Assembly (NCBI GenBank): GCA_937910265.1
Contig: CALEPD010000126.1
Location: 1 to 13,732 of the forward strand
Reading direction: 5' to 3'
DNA from: an uncultured Bacteroidales bacterium
Lineage (GTDB): Bacteria > Bacteroidota > Bacteroidia > Bacteroidales > P3
Length of the DNA stretch: 13,732 nt
Shown: piece after piece, positions 1-8,225 of the stretch
Layout: every line of letters starts with the position of its first letter
Numbering within the stretch: the stretch's first letter is position 1
Notes under the pieces: model-generated
What the model was told of the DNA's origin: nothing
The model's database searches: none
What the model saw: only the letters and a program-made list of their open reading frames with translations
Position numbers and translations under genes: made by a program

Positions 1-2005
1 ACGGAGTTTGTGCCCTTTCGGTTACGAGACGATCATAAGATACATAGAGGTCGGAACCGCGCCACTCGTAATGAGGGTTCTCGGTATCCATCTGAAGGAT
101 ATGTCTGTTGGCAGACTGGCGCATAATGGTCCACAAGCTGTAAGCGTCCAAAGAATAAGCAGATGTAGATGAACGGTCGTATTGGAAACCGATTTCCAAA
201 GTATGTTTATTGTTGATGGTAGCCTCAGCTTTTGCCTGGAGGTAGATATAATCGGAACGGGACATTGAGAAACCGGTGCTTTGAACACCTACGTTAGAGA
301 GAAGTCCATAGATTGATCCCGGAGAGTCACCATTCATCAAACCTTTGAAACCCAACAAGAAGTCGCGTGTGAAAAGATAAGGACGGATGTCTTCAGTTTC
401 CTCACTGTAATAAAGTTGGTTGTTGTAGTTAGCGAGGATGGGGTTGTATTCGGAACCGCCCTGATAGGTCAACACGTCGTACCAGTTGTTCTGAACATAA
501 GCTGCGCGGGAAACACCGTGGTAGTCGTAGTTGTTCTGAAGTTCGTATGAAGGAACTTTCTCGGTTTCGAAATAACCAATGTGTCCATATTTGAATACAT
601 CGTCAATAGAAGAACCGTACATCTGGTTGTAAGAACGTGCAGAGTAACGGTTGAACATACCTGTGATGTTGTACATGACATTGGAGATAGCGGGGGTGGC
701 TGCGGGCATGGTAGCATCGGCAGCAGGTTTGGCAGACTGGAAGCGCTGGGTAAAGTCGAGGGTAACTGCGTAGTTAATATAATCATTTACACCACGACCA
801 GCCGACGACATGTTCAAAGGCAACGAAGTTACGGAAACAGACGGGCTGCGGCCAGTGCTGAATTCACCGGTAAGAGTAAGTGTTGCATAGTCTGAGAAGC
901 GGAAGTCAACAGCAGCGTCCATAGCAATGCTATAGGAACTGAGATTGGGAACACGACTTGCATCGCCACCGAAATCCTGTGCAGAGAGACGGGTGAACTC
1001 GACAAAGTTGTCGCGATAGAGTCTATGGTCTTCACCTGCATAGTTGATAGAACCTGAAATAGGATCGTATGAAAGCGGATTTTGTTCCAATTGACGAACG
1101 TCGGCATCGTTAACCATCATATAACGACCGTCCTTTGGTCTATAGAGGTTGGAGTTAACATAGCTAAACACACCAGTGTAACGGAATCCAGCCAGGGGTT
1201 TCTTATAAACACTACCATCGGCATTGGTAATCTTCTTTTGGAAAAGAGGACCAGTGAGCCACAAAGTCAAGCTATTTCTGAGACGGTAATCCAGGTATGT
1301 TTCATATTTAATAACGCCCTTGAACTGAGATGATGGCGGTTTGAGAGTAATAATCTGGGTACCACCGATAGCTTCACCGATGCTTGCAGGTGTACCGCCA
1401 AGAATAACCTGGATTTCAGCAATAGCCTCCTTAGGGGCCTGAACGCCAGTACGCTTACGGACATTACCTTGCATGGTAACAGGGTCGGACTCACCACGGA
1501 AGGAGCCAGAGCCACCGTCGTCGTAAGCAACACCACCTACAGCAGCAACAATGTTATCAATTGAGCTACCAGGCATTTTTGCAAGGTCCTCATCGCTAAG
1601 ACGTTGACCAGATTCAGGGGAACCAACTTCGAACACAGGAACTTTGTGTTCAACAATTTCAACAGCTTCGAGCGTACCTGCTGAAGGTTTGAGTTCTACG
1701 TCGATAACAGTAAAACCGGAAGCCTTAACAGTGACACCTTTTCTCAAGTGAGTTTCATAACCCACATAAGATACTTTGATGTCATACTGACCTACTTTCA
1801 AACCATTAATGTTATATACACCGTCGAAGTCGGTTGTACCACCACCGATGATTTGATCGTTCTGCATGGCGAGGACGTTGACCATAGGCAACGCTTCGCC
1901 CGAAGTGGCATCGAATACGGTGCCCCTTAAGACACCTTGCGCAAAGGCTACGTTGGTAGCCAATAGCAATCCGATAGTCATTAGTATTCTTTTGAACATA
2001 CTCAT
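1..2005 (-). CDS. TonB-dependent outer-membrane receptor, N-terminal ~668 residues (3' end outside window)
   Basis: The reading frame stays open from ATG 2005 to the left edge, so the C-terminal part is missing. Residues 1-24 look like a signal peptide (MSMFKRIL, hydrophobic core, AFAQ cleavage region); a second ATG at 1999 is also possible. Residues ~25-105 resemble a carboxypeptidase-regulatory-like beta-sandwich (GTVFDATSGEALPMVNV, then DFDGVYNINGL). A TonB plug domain follows (DEDLAKMPGSSIDNIVAAVGG, ending near IGGTQIITL). The rest is rich in aromatic, alternating beta-strand sequence typical of the 22-stranded barrel. Such receptors import siderophores, glycans or other ligands using TonB energy; the substrate cannot be told here and no SusD partner is visible. 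Only 9 bp separate it from the small membrane protein upstream, so co-transcription with secDF is likely but not proven. Family is confident, ligand unknown. Confidence 0.9.
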   Translation of the reverse strand, partial: MSMFKRILMTIGLLLATNVAFAQGVLRGTVFDATSGEALPMVNVLAMQNDQIIGGGTTDFDGVYNINGLKVGQYDIKVSYVGYETHLRKGVTVKASGFTVIDVELKPSAGTLEAVEIVEHKVPVFEVGSPESGQRLSDEDLAKMPGSSIDNIVAAVGGVAYDDGGSGSFRGESDPVTMQGNVRKRTGVQAPKEAIAEIQVILGGTPASIGEAIGGTQIITLKPPSSQFKGVIKYETYLDYRLRNSLTLWLTGPLFQKKITNADGSVYKKPLAGFRYTGVFSYVNSNLYRPKDGRYMMVNDADVRQLEQNPLSYDPISGSINYAGEDHRLYRDNFVEFTRLSAQDFGGDASRVPNLSSYSIAMDAAVDFRFSDYATLTLTGEFSTGRSPSVSVTSLPLNMSSAGRGVNDYINYAVTLDFTQRFQSAKPAADATMPAATPAISNVMYNITGMFNRYSARSYNQMYGSSIDDVFKYGHIGYFETEKVPSYELQNNYDYHGVSRAAYVQNNWYDVLTYQGGSEYNPILANYNNQLYYSEETEDIRPYLFTRDFLLGFKGLMNGDSPGSIYGLLSNVGVQSTGFSMSRSDYIYLQAKAEATINNKHTLEIGFQYDRSSTSAYSLDAYSLWTIMRQSANRHILQMDTENPHYEWRGSDLYVSYDRLVTERAQTP

Positions 2006-2014
2006 TGTGTTTAT

Positions 2015-2377
2015 TTAATTATTATTATTTTTCAATTCCTCAATGTAGTCATTTTGTAATATAGTTTGGGCAATTACGGCTTTTCTCAGATTGAATTGAA
2101 ACTCCTCATCATTTTCACATACACCATTAATGCAGACTGCCGGAGAATCGGATTGTACCGAATCAGACTCGTCATTGTCAGGGAAAGCAGTTGACTGCTC
2201 GGATGCGCATGACTCTGAATCGGTATTATAACCACATTCCTCTGCCATAAAAATGTCAGAGGATGTGGAATCGTCATTCATGTTATCAGCCTGATAATCG
2301 ACTCGCGTGAGATATCTTATCACGAGAGGACCAAGTATCATGGCCAGCATTATGAATATGGAAATGAAACTACCCAT
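2015..2377 (-). CDS. Small single-pass acidic membrane protein, unrecognised (120 aa)
   Basis: I do not recognise a family. Residues ~4-20 form one hydrophobic helix (FISIFIMLAMILGPLVI) followed by R21 and R25, which by the positive-inside rule suggests a cytoplasmic C-terminus. Residues ~30-92 are very acidic and Ser-rich, with four cysteines (C48, C57, C82, C87); the last two lie in CINGVC. Residues ~93-117 look helical and end in a short Asn run (codons AAT x4). I chose ATG 2377; an in-frame TTG at 2398 would add seven residues before the helix but is a rarer start. It lies 32 bp after the secDF stop and 9 bp before the receptor start, on the same strand, so it is probably translated from the same message. 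A role alongside Sec export or the receptor is only an inference from position. Confidence 0.65.
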   Translation of the reverse strand: MGSFISIFIMLAMILGPLVIRYLTRVDYQADNMNDDSTSSDIFMAEECGYNTDSESCASEQSTAFPDNDESDSVQSDSPAVCINGVCENDEEFQFNLRKAVIAQTILQNDYIEELKNNNN

Positions 2378-2409
2378 ACAATGGAGTGAATATTGCAATT
2401 ACGCTTTTG

Positions 2410-5400
2410 CTACTTGCTTATTTTCTTTTTTTTAGAGATGTCGTATACAACAGCGCATGAGATACATACTGATGAGAATACACCAACAAGAACACCGGCT
2501 AACAAAGCAAAGATAAATCCTCTGATAACCTCACCGCCGAAGATGAACATCATCAACAATGTTACGAAAGTAGAACCGCTGGTGTTGATAGTACGAGCCA
2601 AAGTAGAGTTGATCGCATCATTCAAGTGAGATTTCAGATCACGTTTGGGATAGAGGCTCTTGAATTCGCGTACACGGTCGAAAATAACCACAGTTGCATT
2701 GATAGAGTAACCGATAATGGTCAAGATGGCAGAAATGAAGTATTGGTCGACTTCGAGATTGAACGGCATAATGCCCCAAAGTAAGGCAAAGAGACCGACA
2801 ATCCAGATAGTATCGTGGAAGAGAGCTACGACACTACCCACACCGAAGCGCCAGCTTCTGAAGCGGAGTCCGATATAGATGAACATAACCAAGAGACCAC
2901 CGATAACGGCCCAGATGGAACGCATTAAATTGTCGTGGGCGACGGTGCCACCTACTTGGTCAGCCTGGATAATACCATATTCTGATAATTCGGTTGATTT
3001 GAATTCATCGATAGAGATGTCGTTGGCATAGAACGATGCGGTACCGTCGTACAATTTCTTTACAATTTCGTTCTTCACGTCATCGCCATCTTCTTGGATT
3101 TTATATTTAGTGGTGACCTTAACCTGGTTGGAAGGTCCGAAGGATTTAACTTCAGGTGCATTCTCGAATTGTTTAGCCAATGAGGCACGAACATCGACGT
3201 CGCTGACGCTTTGGTCGAAACGAACAACGTAGGTACGGCCACCGGTGAAGTCGATACCAAGACTCATACCGCGCAATGCAACACCGCCCAAGCAGATAAG
3301 AATAGCGACGGCTGCTATGATATAGAAAGTTTTACGTTTACCGATGAAATCGATGGAAACATTACGCATGAAGTTTTCAGAGAAAGGGTGAGAGAAACTG
3401 ATTTTTCTCTTCTTGGTCAACATGCCGTCGAGACAAAGTCTTGTGATGAAGATACTGGTGAACAACGAGGTGGCGATACCGATACAGAGGGTAACGGCAA
3501 AACCTTGGACTGCGCCGGAACCGAACATGATGAGAACGATACCCAACAAGAATGTGGTTACCTGGCCATCGATGATGGCTGACAATGCATTTTTGAAACC
3601 TGTTTCAATAGCATTGGCAAGACCTGCGCCATTGCGAAGTTCTTCTTTGATACGTTCGTAGATAATAACGTTTCCGTCGACTGCCATTGCCATAGTGAGG
3701 ACAATACCCGCAATACCGGGGAGCGTAAGGACAGCACCGATAGATGCCAAAACACCGATAAGGAGGAATATGTTGGTGATCAACGCAGCAACAGAAATCC
3801 ATCCAGCACGGTTATAGAATACAACCATATATATAAGAACTACCACAAATGCCAAAATAAATGAAAGAAGGCCCTTGTTGATAGATTCTTGTCCGAGAGA
3901 AGGTCCTACTACAGCTTCCTGAACGATAACAGCCGGAGCGGGGAGTTTACCGGATTTCAAGATATTGGCCAAGTCCTTAGCCTCCTCGACGGTGAAGTCG
4001 CCGGTAATGGATGAGCGTCCACCAGCGATTTCATTCGAAACAACAGGTGCAGAATAAACAACATCGTCCAAAACGATGGCGATACATTTACCCTTGTTGT
4101 CACCAGTGATACGTTTCCAATCACGGGCACCTTCACTGTTCATGGTCATCGAGATCTCGTTATCGCCATTGGCACCGAAGTCCTGGCGAGCCTCAGCGAT
4201 TACACTACCGTCCAATAAAGCAGACTCGTCACGAGTGGTGATCTTGATTGCATATAAAGTATAGATATCGGGAGCTGTGAAATTATTATCAGGCTTAGCC
4301 GACCAGAGCAATTTTATTTGACGGCGGTCGATAATTTTCTTTTCGTAAGCCTGCTCAATCATTGCATTGATAGCATCGCGATCCTTACCTGCGGCAAAAC
4401 CCACGATAGGGCCGGGGATAGGACGTCCGCTAGCAGGGTCAACATAAGGATTGCACAAAGCTAAGAAAGGATTTGTTTTCAAGAAGTCGTTCTCAACTGA
4501 AGCTTCGTCATCATCCAAAGCGAGTTTGTCGAGAGTGGCATCCTGGACGGAATCTGCATTTTCAGCAGGAGTATTCTCAGCAATGGTGTCAGCAACCTCA
4601 GGCTTGACATCGGATTGAAGCGATGCGAAGTATTGGTCGATGGCAACAATCGAAGGATAAACTTCGGCGTTGTCATAAGTCAACCAGAACTCCAATTGAG
4701 CGGTACCTTGCAAAAGTTTGCGAACGCGCTCGGGGTCTTTTACGCCGGGCAACTCAACGAGGATACGCTCGGAGGCGCGCAATTGTTGGATGGGAGGTTG
4801 GGCAACACCAAACTTGTCGATACGTTGGGACAAGATTTGGAAAGTGCGGTCGTAAGCACTGCTGGTTTCTTCCTGGATGATTTTAATAACAGTTTCGTTG
4901 TCGTCGCCGAGTTTGATGCGGTCGCGCAACTGTGTACTAAAATAGCTCGAGAGAGAAACGTTGGGGTCGAGGTCGATAATTGCATCGTAGAAGAGCGATA
5001 CAAAGTCTCTATTTGTAGTTTTCTTTTGGTTTTCGAGAGCGATTTCGATAGCCTTGTTGAAAGTGGAATCGGTAGTGTGAGAAGCCAAAGCACGAACGAC
5101 ATCTACAGTAGAAACTTCGAGCATTACGTTCATACCGCCCTTGAGGTCAAGTCCGAGACTGATTTCACGTGACTGACATTCGCGATAGGTGTAATTTCTG
5201 AACATCCACCATACATTCTCATGTGCCATAGAATCAAGGTAATGTGATTCGTAGGCATTTCTCATAGAATCGACTATGATGTCATAACGGTATTGGTCAC
5301 CGTTGGCCATCGAAGACACCAAGTCTTGAGTTGTTTTGCTTTGAGCATAGTCTTCTGAAGCGATTCTAGCCTTACGTTCTACCCATGTTGTAGCAAAGGT

Positions 5401-5472
5401 AAAGGTAAGCTGAAACAAACAAACCAACACAAAAGACCATGTCAAAAACTTAATAAGTCCCTTATTCTGCAT
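2410..5472 (-). CDS. secDF: Protein translocase subunits SecD and SecF, natural fusion
   Basis: Inner-membrane RND-type accessory of the SecYEG translocon that uses the proton gradient to pull preproteins into the periplasm. At 1020 residues it matches the fused SecDF usual in Bacteroidota. In order: membrane helix 1 (~8-28); SecD motif LGLDLKGG (106-113); periplasmic domain with ILVELPGVKDPERVRKLLQG; a very acidic linker (~284-330); the GGRSSITGDF segment; then a five-helix block from ~530 containing LTMAMAVDGNVIIYERIKEE. The SecF half begins near 705, carries GIDFTGG (~739-745) and a second block with ISAILTIIGYSINATVVIFDR. It ends in a Lys-rich cytoplasmic tail. The start fits a promoter 48 bp upstream. 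It is first in a probable unit with the small membrane protein and the TonB receptor, placing export next to an exported client. Very sure. Confidence 0.98.
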   Translation of the reverse strand: MQNKGLIKFLTWSFVLVCLFQLTFTFATTWVERKARIASEDYAQSKTTQDLVSSMANGDQYRYDIIVDSMRNAYESHYLDSMAHENVWWMFRNYTYRECQSREISLGLDLKGGMNVMLEVSTVDVVRALASHTTDSTFNKAIEIALENQKKTTNRDFVSLFYDAIIDLDPNVSLSSYFSTQLRDRIKLGDDNETVIKIIQEETSSAYDRTFQILSQRIDKFGVAQPPIQQLRASERILVELPGVKDPERVRKLLQGTAQLEFWLTYDNAEVYPSIVAIDQYFASLQSDVKPEVADTIAENTPAENADSVQDATLDKLALDDDEASVENDFLKTNPFLALCNPYVDPASGRPIPGPIVGFAAGKDRDAINAMIEQAYEKKIIDRRQIKLLWSAKPDNNFTAPDIYTLYAIKITTRDESALLDGSVIAEARQDFGANGDNEISMTMNSEGARDWKRITGDNKGKCIAIVLDDVVYSAPVVSNEIAGGRSSITGDFTVEEAKDLANILKSGKLPAPAVIVQEAVVGPSLGQESINKGLLSFILAFVVVLIYMVVFYNRAGWISVAALITNIFLLIGVLASIGAVLTLPGIAGIVLTMAMAVDGNVIIYERIKEELRNGAGLANAIETGFKNALSAIIDGQVTTFLLGIVLIMFGSGAVQGFAVTLCIGIATSLFTSIFITRLCLDGMLTKKRKISFSHPFSENFMRNVSIDFIGKRKTFYIIAAVAILICLGGVALRGMSLGIDFTGGRTYVVRFDQSVSDVDVRASLAKQFENAPEVKSFGPSNQVKVTTKYKIQEDGDDVKNEIVKKLYDGTASFYANDISIDEFKSTELSEYGIIQADQVGGTVAHDNLMRSIWAVIGGLLVMFIYIGLRFRSWRFGVGSVVALFHDTIWIVGLFALLWGIMPFNLEVDQYFISAILTIIGYSINATVVIFDRVREFKSLYPKRDLKSHLNDAINSTLARTINTSGSTFVTLLMMFIFGGEVIRGFIFALLAGVLVGVFSSVCISCAVVYDISKKKKISK

Positions 5473-5519
5473 AGTTTATAAATTAATTTGTAAATTCATT
5501 AATATATATTTTGAACATG

Positions 5520-5550
5520 CAAAGATAATAAATTTTACTGACACTACAAA
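5520..5550 (-). promoter_or_regulatory. secDF promoter, Bacteroidota consensus
   Basis: On the minus strand, TTTG (5550-5547) is followed by exactly 19 bp and then TATCTTTG (5527-5520), matching the known Bacteroides consensus TTTG-N19-TAnnTTTG. Transcription would start near 5513, giving a leader of about 40 nt before the ATG at 5472. Assigned from sequence match and spacing only. Confidence 0.75.
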
Positions 5551-5569
5551 TCTTTTTAAAAAAAAGGCG

Positions 5570-5577
5570 TATTTTTG
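5570..5577 (+). promoter_or_regulatory. Candidate radC promoter -7 box
   Basis: TATTTTTG (5570-5577) fits TAnnTTTG, but no TTG lies at the expected distance upstream, so the -33 element is weak or absent. A start near 5583 would give a leader of about 136 nt before radC. The leader contains GGGG (5596-5599) with a matching CCCC about 10 nt later, a possible small hairpin. The upstream part of this promoter would overlap the -33 element of the divergent secDF promoter. Confidence 0.45.
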
Positions 5578-5718
5578 CACAATCGAGGATAGAATGGGGC
5601 ACTTAAAAACCCCGAAAATGGCTTAACAGCATCATTGCTACAGGGGAACAGAATTGCGTCTAAACTCCATACATAACACTGAATATCAACCAACAAGATA
5701 AAAAACATTTAAATCACC

Positions 5719-6438
5719 ATGGAACACGATCAGAATTTAACACTCAAGCATTGGTCAGACGAGGACAAACCTCGAGAAAGGCTGCTCTCGACCGGCAAGA
5801 AAAACATGACGACGGCAGAGCTGATAGCCATACTACTTGGAAGCGGTTCAGCCGGGGTAAGTGCGGTTGGTTTAGCAAAAAAAATACTACAAGACCACGA
5901 CAATAATCTTGCCGATGTGGCCAAATTATCGGTGAGACAACTAAAAGATTACAAGGGTGTTGGAGAAGCCAAAGCGCTCACACTAATCGCCGCATTTGAA
6001 TTAGGCGTCAGGATTGCACATTCATCGGAATCCAAGTCTTTAAATCTCGTTACCGGGTCGGAAGATGCATTCCATTACATCAGTCCAAAACTGATTGACT
6101 TAACTTACGAAGAATTTTGGGCAATTTACCTAAACAACCGAGGCAAAGTTATTGTTTCCAAGAAGATTGCGGAGGGTGGGTTCACAAATGTACATATCGA
6201 TATGAAAAAATTGTTTGAACCCGTCCTGAACAATGGCGTAGGCAGAATCATCATCGCACACAACCACCCCAGCGGGGATGTAACCCCAAGCGAATCAGAT
6301 AAAAAACTAACACAAAAAGTCAAAGAGGCTGCAGGACTTTTAGACACACAGCTACTCGACCACATCATTGTCGGATTCAACAGAGAAACCGGAAGAGAAA
6401 CCTACTACAGCTTTATGGACAACGGAAACATTCTATAA
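5719..6438 (+). CDS. radC: RadC family JAB/MPN-domain protein
   Basis: 239 residues, close to the family's usual 220-240. The N-terminal part (~8-100) has the standard RadC opening (HWSDEDKPRERLL, TTAELIAILLGSG) and a helix-hairpin-helix-like KDYKGVGEAKALTL segment. The C-terminal JAB/MPN domain (~115-239) carries the complete metal-binding JAMM motif: H181-N-H183-P-S-G, then S191 and D194 in the expected H-x-H-x7-S-x2-D spacing. The family is metalloprotease-like. Its old link to DNA repair is doubtful, its real role is unsettled, and some members lie in mobile or competence contexts. Here it is alone, divergent from secDF and convergent with folB. The start ATG 5719 lies just before the conserved N-terminus. 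The stop overlaps an ATG (TAATG, 6436-6440) that opens only a 21-codon frame. Confidence 0.95.
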   Translation: MEHDQNLTLKHWSDEDKPRERLLSTGKKNMTTAELIAILLGSGSAGVSAVGLAKKILQDHDNNLADVAKLSVRQLKDYKGVGEAKALTLIAAFELGVRIAHSSESKSLNLVTGSEDAFHYISPKLIDLTYEEFWAIYLNNRGKVIVSKKIAEGGFTNVHIDMKKLFEPVLNNGVGRIIIAHNHPSGDVTPSESDKKLTQKVKEAAGLLDTQLLDHIIVGFNRETGRETYYSFMDNGNIL

Positions 6439-6775
6439 TGGAGATTAAAATCCATGGAAACAATATATTAAACTCTATTATTTGGCAAAAAACAAGAGGA
6501 TAAAATATACCAACATCATCATTCATCGCCCACCAAAGAAATTGAGGTTGCCATACGTCACGAACGCAACACAAGCATAAGATTGCTGCAGTATAACCAA
6601 AACGTCAGTACTGTAACAATGTTTCTAAAATAAGGGGGAATATTTACAGCCACCCATCAGGTAACATTCTTGGAATCAACAATCCAACAAAAACAACAAT
6701 TAAAGGCAACCTCCACTAATTCCACATTTGAACCCGGAGCCTGAGCGAAAGAATTTATAGAATACACCTAAACTT
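6439..6775. other. Gap between convergent radC and folB, possible gene remnant, no terminator seen
   Basis: No convincing gene is present. A 21-codon frame starts on the radC stop (6438-6503, begins MEIKIHGNNI). A second plus-strand frame then stays open from 6472 to 6741 except for one TAA at 6631, without an ATG near its start. It contains protein-like stretches such as KEIEVAIRHERNTSIRLL. This could be a decayed gene or chance. The 9-mer GAGGTTGCC (6544-6552) recurs inverted as GGCAACCTC (6705-6713). Near the right end, GAATTTATAGAATACACC resembles an inverted, diverged copy of the GGYGGGTTCTATAAATTC repeat found around lemA. No stem followed by a T run was found for either converging transcript. 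Confidence 0.3.
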
Positions 6776-7132
6776 TCAACGAGCCATATCAACGGTAACC
6801 GAAACCGAATTGATTTGCCCGCCTAAAGGGGGATTCAGCTTGTGCACAGTAATTGACACCTGATTGATTGCTTCAAAATTATTCAACAAAGCAACTCCTA
6901 TTCTATCGGCCACGTGCTCGAGGAGATGGGATGGTGTATACATTTCGGCCTTTATCACCTGGTAAACAGCAAGGTAGTCGACCGTGTCGGCAATATTATC
7001 AGACTTTTGGGCAACTGCAGTATTGCACACAAAGACTGCGTCGACTGAGAAATGAGTCCCAATAGCTTGCTCTTCGCTGAAACAGCCATGATTGGCATAG
7101 AATTGCATGCCAGATATTTTGATTGTTGCCAT
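6776..7132 (-). CDS. folB: Dihydroneopterin aldolase
   Basis: Cytoplasmic folate-pathway enzyme that converts 7,8-dihydroneopterin to 6-hydroxymethyl-dihydropterin plus glycolaldehyde. The 118-residue length matches FolB. Visible family features: NHGCFSEE (14-21) with the pterin-site glutamates, DTVDY (49-53) whose Tyr matches the conserved active-site tyrosine, LLEHVADRI (70-78) with the binding Glu72, and HKLNPP (97-102) with the catalytic Lys98. It is last in a minus-strand run after the isomerase and pheS; only 12 bp separate it from the pheS stop, so co-transcription is likely. No other folate gene is in the window. Confidence 0.95.
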   Translation of the reverse strand: MATIKISGMQFYANHGCFSEEQAIGTHFSVDAVFVCNTAVAQKSDNIADTVDYLAVYQVIKAEMYTPSHLLEHVADRIGVALLNNFEAINQVSITVHKLNPPLGGQINSVSVTVDMAR

Positions 7133-7144
7133 AAAGATGCTTGA

Positions 7145-8185
7145 TTAGAAAATTGTTTCGAATTGATCCAAAAATCTCAAGTCATTTTCGAAATAGAGCC
7201 TCAAGTCTCTAACATGGTATTTCAACATGGCCATACGTTCAACTCCCATGCCAAGGGCGAAACCCGTATATACCTTGGAATCAATACCACATGAGTCCAA
7301 AACATTGGGATCAACCATACCACAACCTAAAATTTCAAGCCAACCTGTACCTTTGCAAATATTGCATCCTTTACCTCCACAGATATTACATGAAATATCC
7401 ATTTCGGCCGAAGGTTCGGTGAAAGGGAAGTATGACGGACGGAGACGGATTTGGGTTTTTTCGCCAAACATTTCCTTGGCAAAATAGAGCAGGGTTTGTT
7501 TCAAGTCGGCAAAAGTAACTTTTTTGTCGATATACAGCGCTTCGACCTGATGAAAAATACAATGAGCTCGTGCAGAAATAGCCTCATTGCGAAAAACGCG
7601 GCCCGGAGCAATAATACGGATAGGAGGCGTGCTGTGTTCCATTACACGAACCTGAACAGAAGATGTGTGTGTACGGAGCGCAACTTCCTGACGACCTTGT
7701 TCCTTTTCGACAAAGAAAGTGTCCTGCATATCGCGGGCAGGATGATTGTGAGGGAAATTCAAAGCGGAGAAAAGATGCCAATCGTCTTCGATTTCAACGG
7801 ATTCGGCCTCGGTGAAACCGATTCGGGAGAAGATGTCAGAGATTTCGTTCATGACGACGGACAACGGGTGACGGGCTCCCAACAGAGAGAAATCGGTTGG
7901 TCGGGTAAGGTCGTGCAAATCAGAATCCATTACATTGGACTCTACTGCAACCTTGAAGTCCTCGATTTTCTGCTTGGCGGCCTCTTTCAGTGTATTCAGC
8001 AACTGACCGATCTCTTTCTTCTGATCATTGGGGATTGTCTTGAACTGCTCAAACAATTCTGCAACAACACCCTTCTTGCCCAAGAAGCGTACACGGAAGG
8101 ATTCGATTTCGGCAATTTTATCGTTGAACGAATCAATATTCAAGCCATTGATTTCGTTAATATAATTTTCGATAGTATGTTTCAT
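7145..8185 (-). CDS. pheS: Phenylalanine-tRNA ligase alpha subunit
   Basis: Catalytic subunit of the heterotetrameric class II PheRS, which charges tRNA-Phe. The 346 residues are typical. Residues 1-~90 form the N-terminal coiled-coil tRNA-binding arm. The catalytic domain begins near DLTRPTDFSLLGARHPL. Motif 2 is VFRNEAISARAHCIFHQVE, with FRNE at 198-201. Motif 3 is GMGVERMAML with E316 and R317. A four-cysteine insert (C266, C269, C274, C277; CNICGGKGCNICKGTGW) looks like a small zinc site; several bacterial lineages carry this version. The partner pheT is not adjacent, so the two subunits are encoded apart here. It lies 40 bp after the isomerase stop and 12 bp before folB in the same orientation. 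Confidence 0.98.
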   Translation of the reverse strand: MKHTIENYINEINGLNIDSFNDKIAEIESFRVRFLGKKGVVAELFEQFKTIPNDQKKEIGQLLNTLKEAAKQKIEDFKVAVESNVMDSDLHDLTRPTDFSLLGARHPLSVVMNEISDIFSRIGFTEAESVEIEDDWHLFSALNFPHNHPARDMQDTFFVEKEQGRQEVALRTHTSSVQVRVMEHSTPPIRIIAPGRVFRNEAISARAHCIFHQVEALYIDKKVTFADLKQTLLYFAKEMFGEKTQIRLRPSYFPFTEPSAEMDISCNICGGKGCNICKGTGWLEILGCGMVDPNVLDSCGIDSKVYTGFALGMGVERMAMLKYHVRDLRLYFENDLRFLDQFETIF

Positions 8186-8225
8186 GGAATCAATTATCTG
8201 TATTTTAAATCTGTTCTAATCGGAA

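Noticed and set aside
2378..2398. TTG start adding seven residues to the small membrane protein
   Set aside because: The ATG at 2377 sits directly before the membrane helix; the extra residues add nothing recognisable.
2426..2433. Run of eight T (A on the coding strand) near the end of secDF as a slippage site
   Set aside because: Both alternative frames stop within about 12 codons and nothing suggests a programmed event; Lys codons explain the run.
4615..5172. Plus-strand 185-codon frame
   Set aside because: It is the antisense of the secDF periplasmic region and has no recognisable features.
5594..5626. 10-codon frame (MGHLKTPKMA) in the radC leader
   Set aside because: Too short to distinguish from chance and with no attenuator structure after it.
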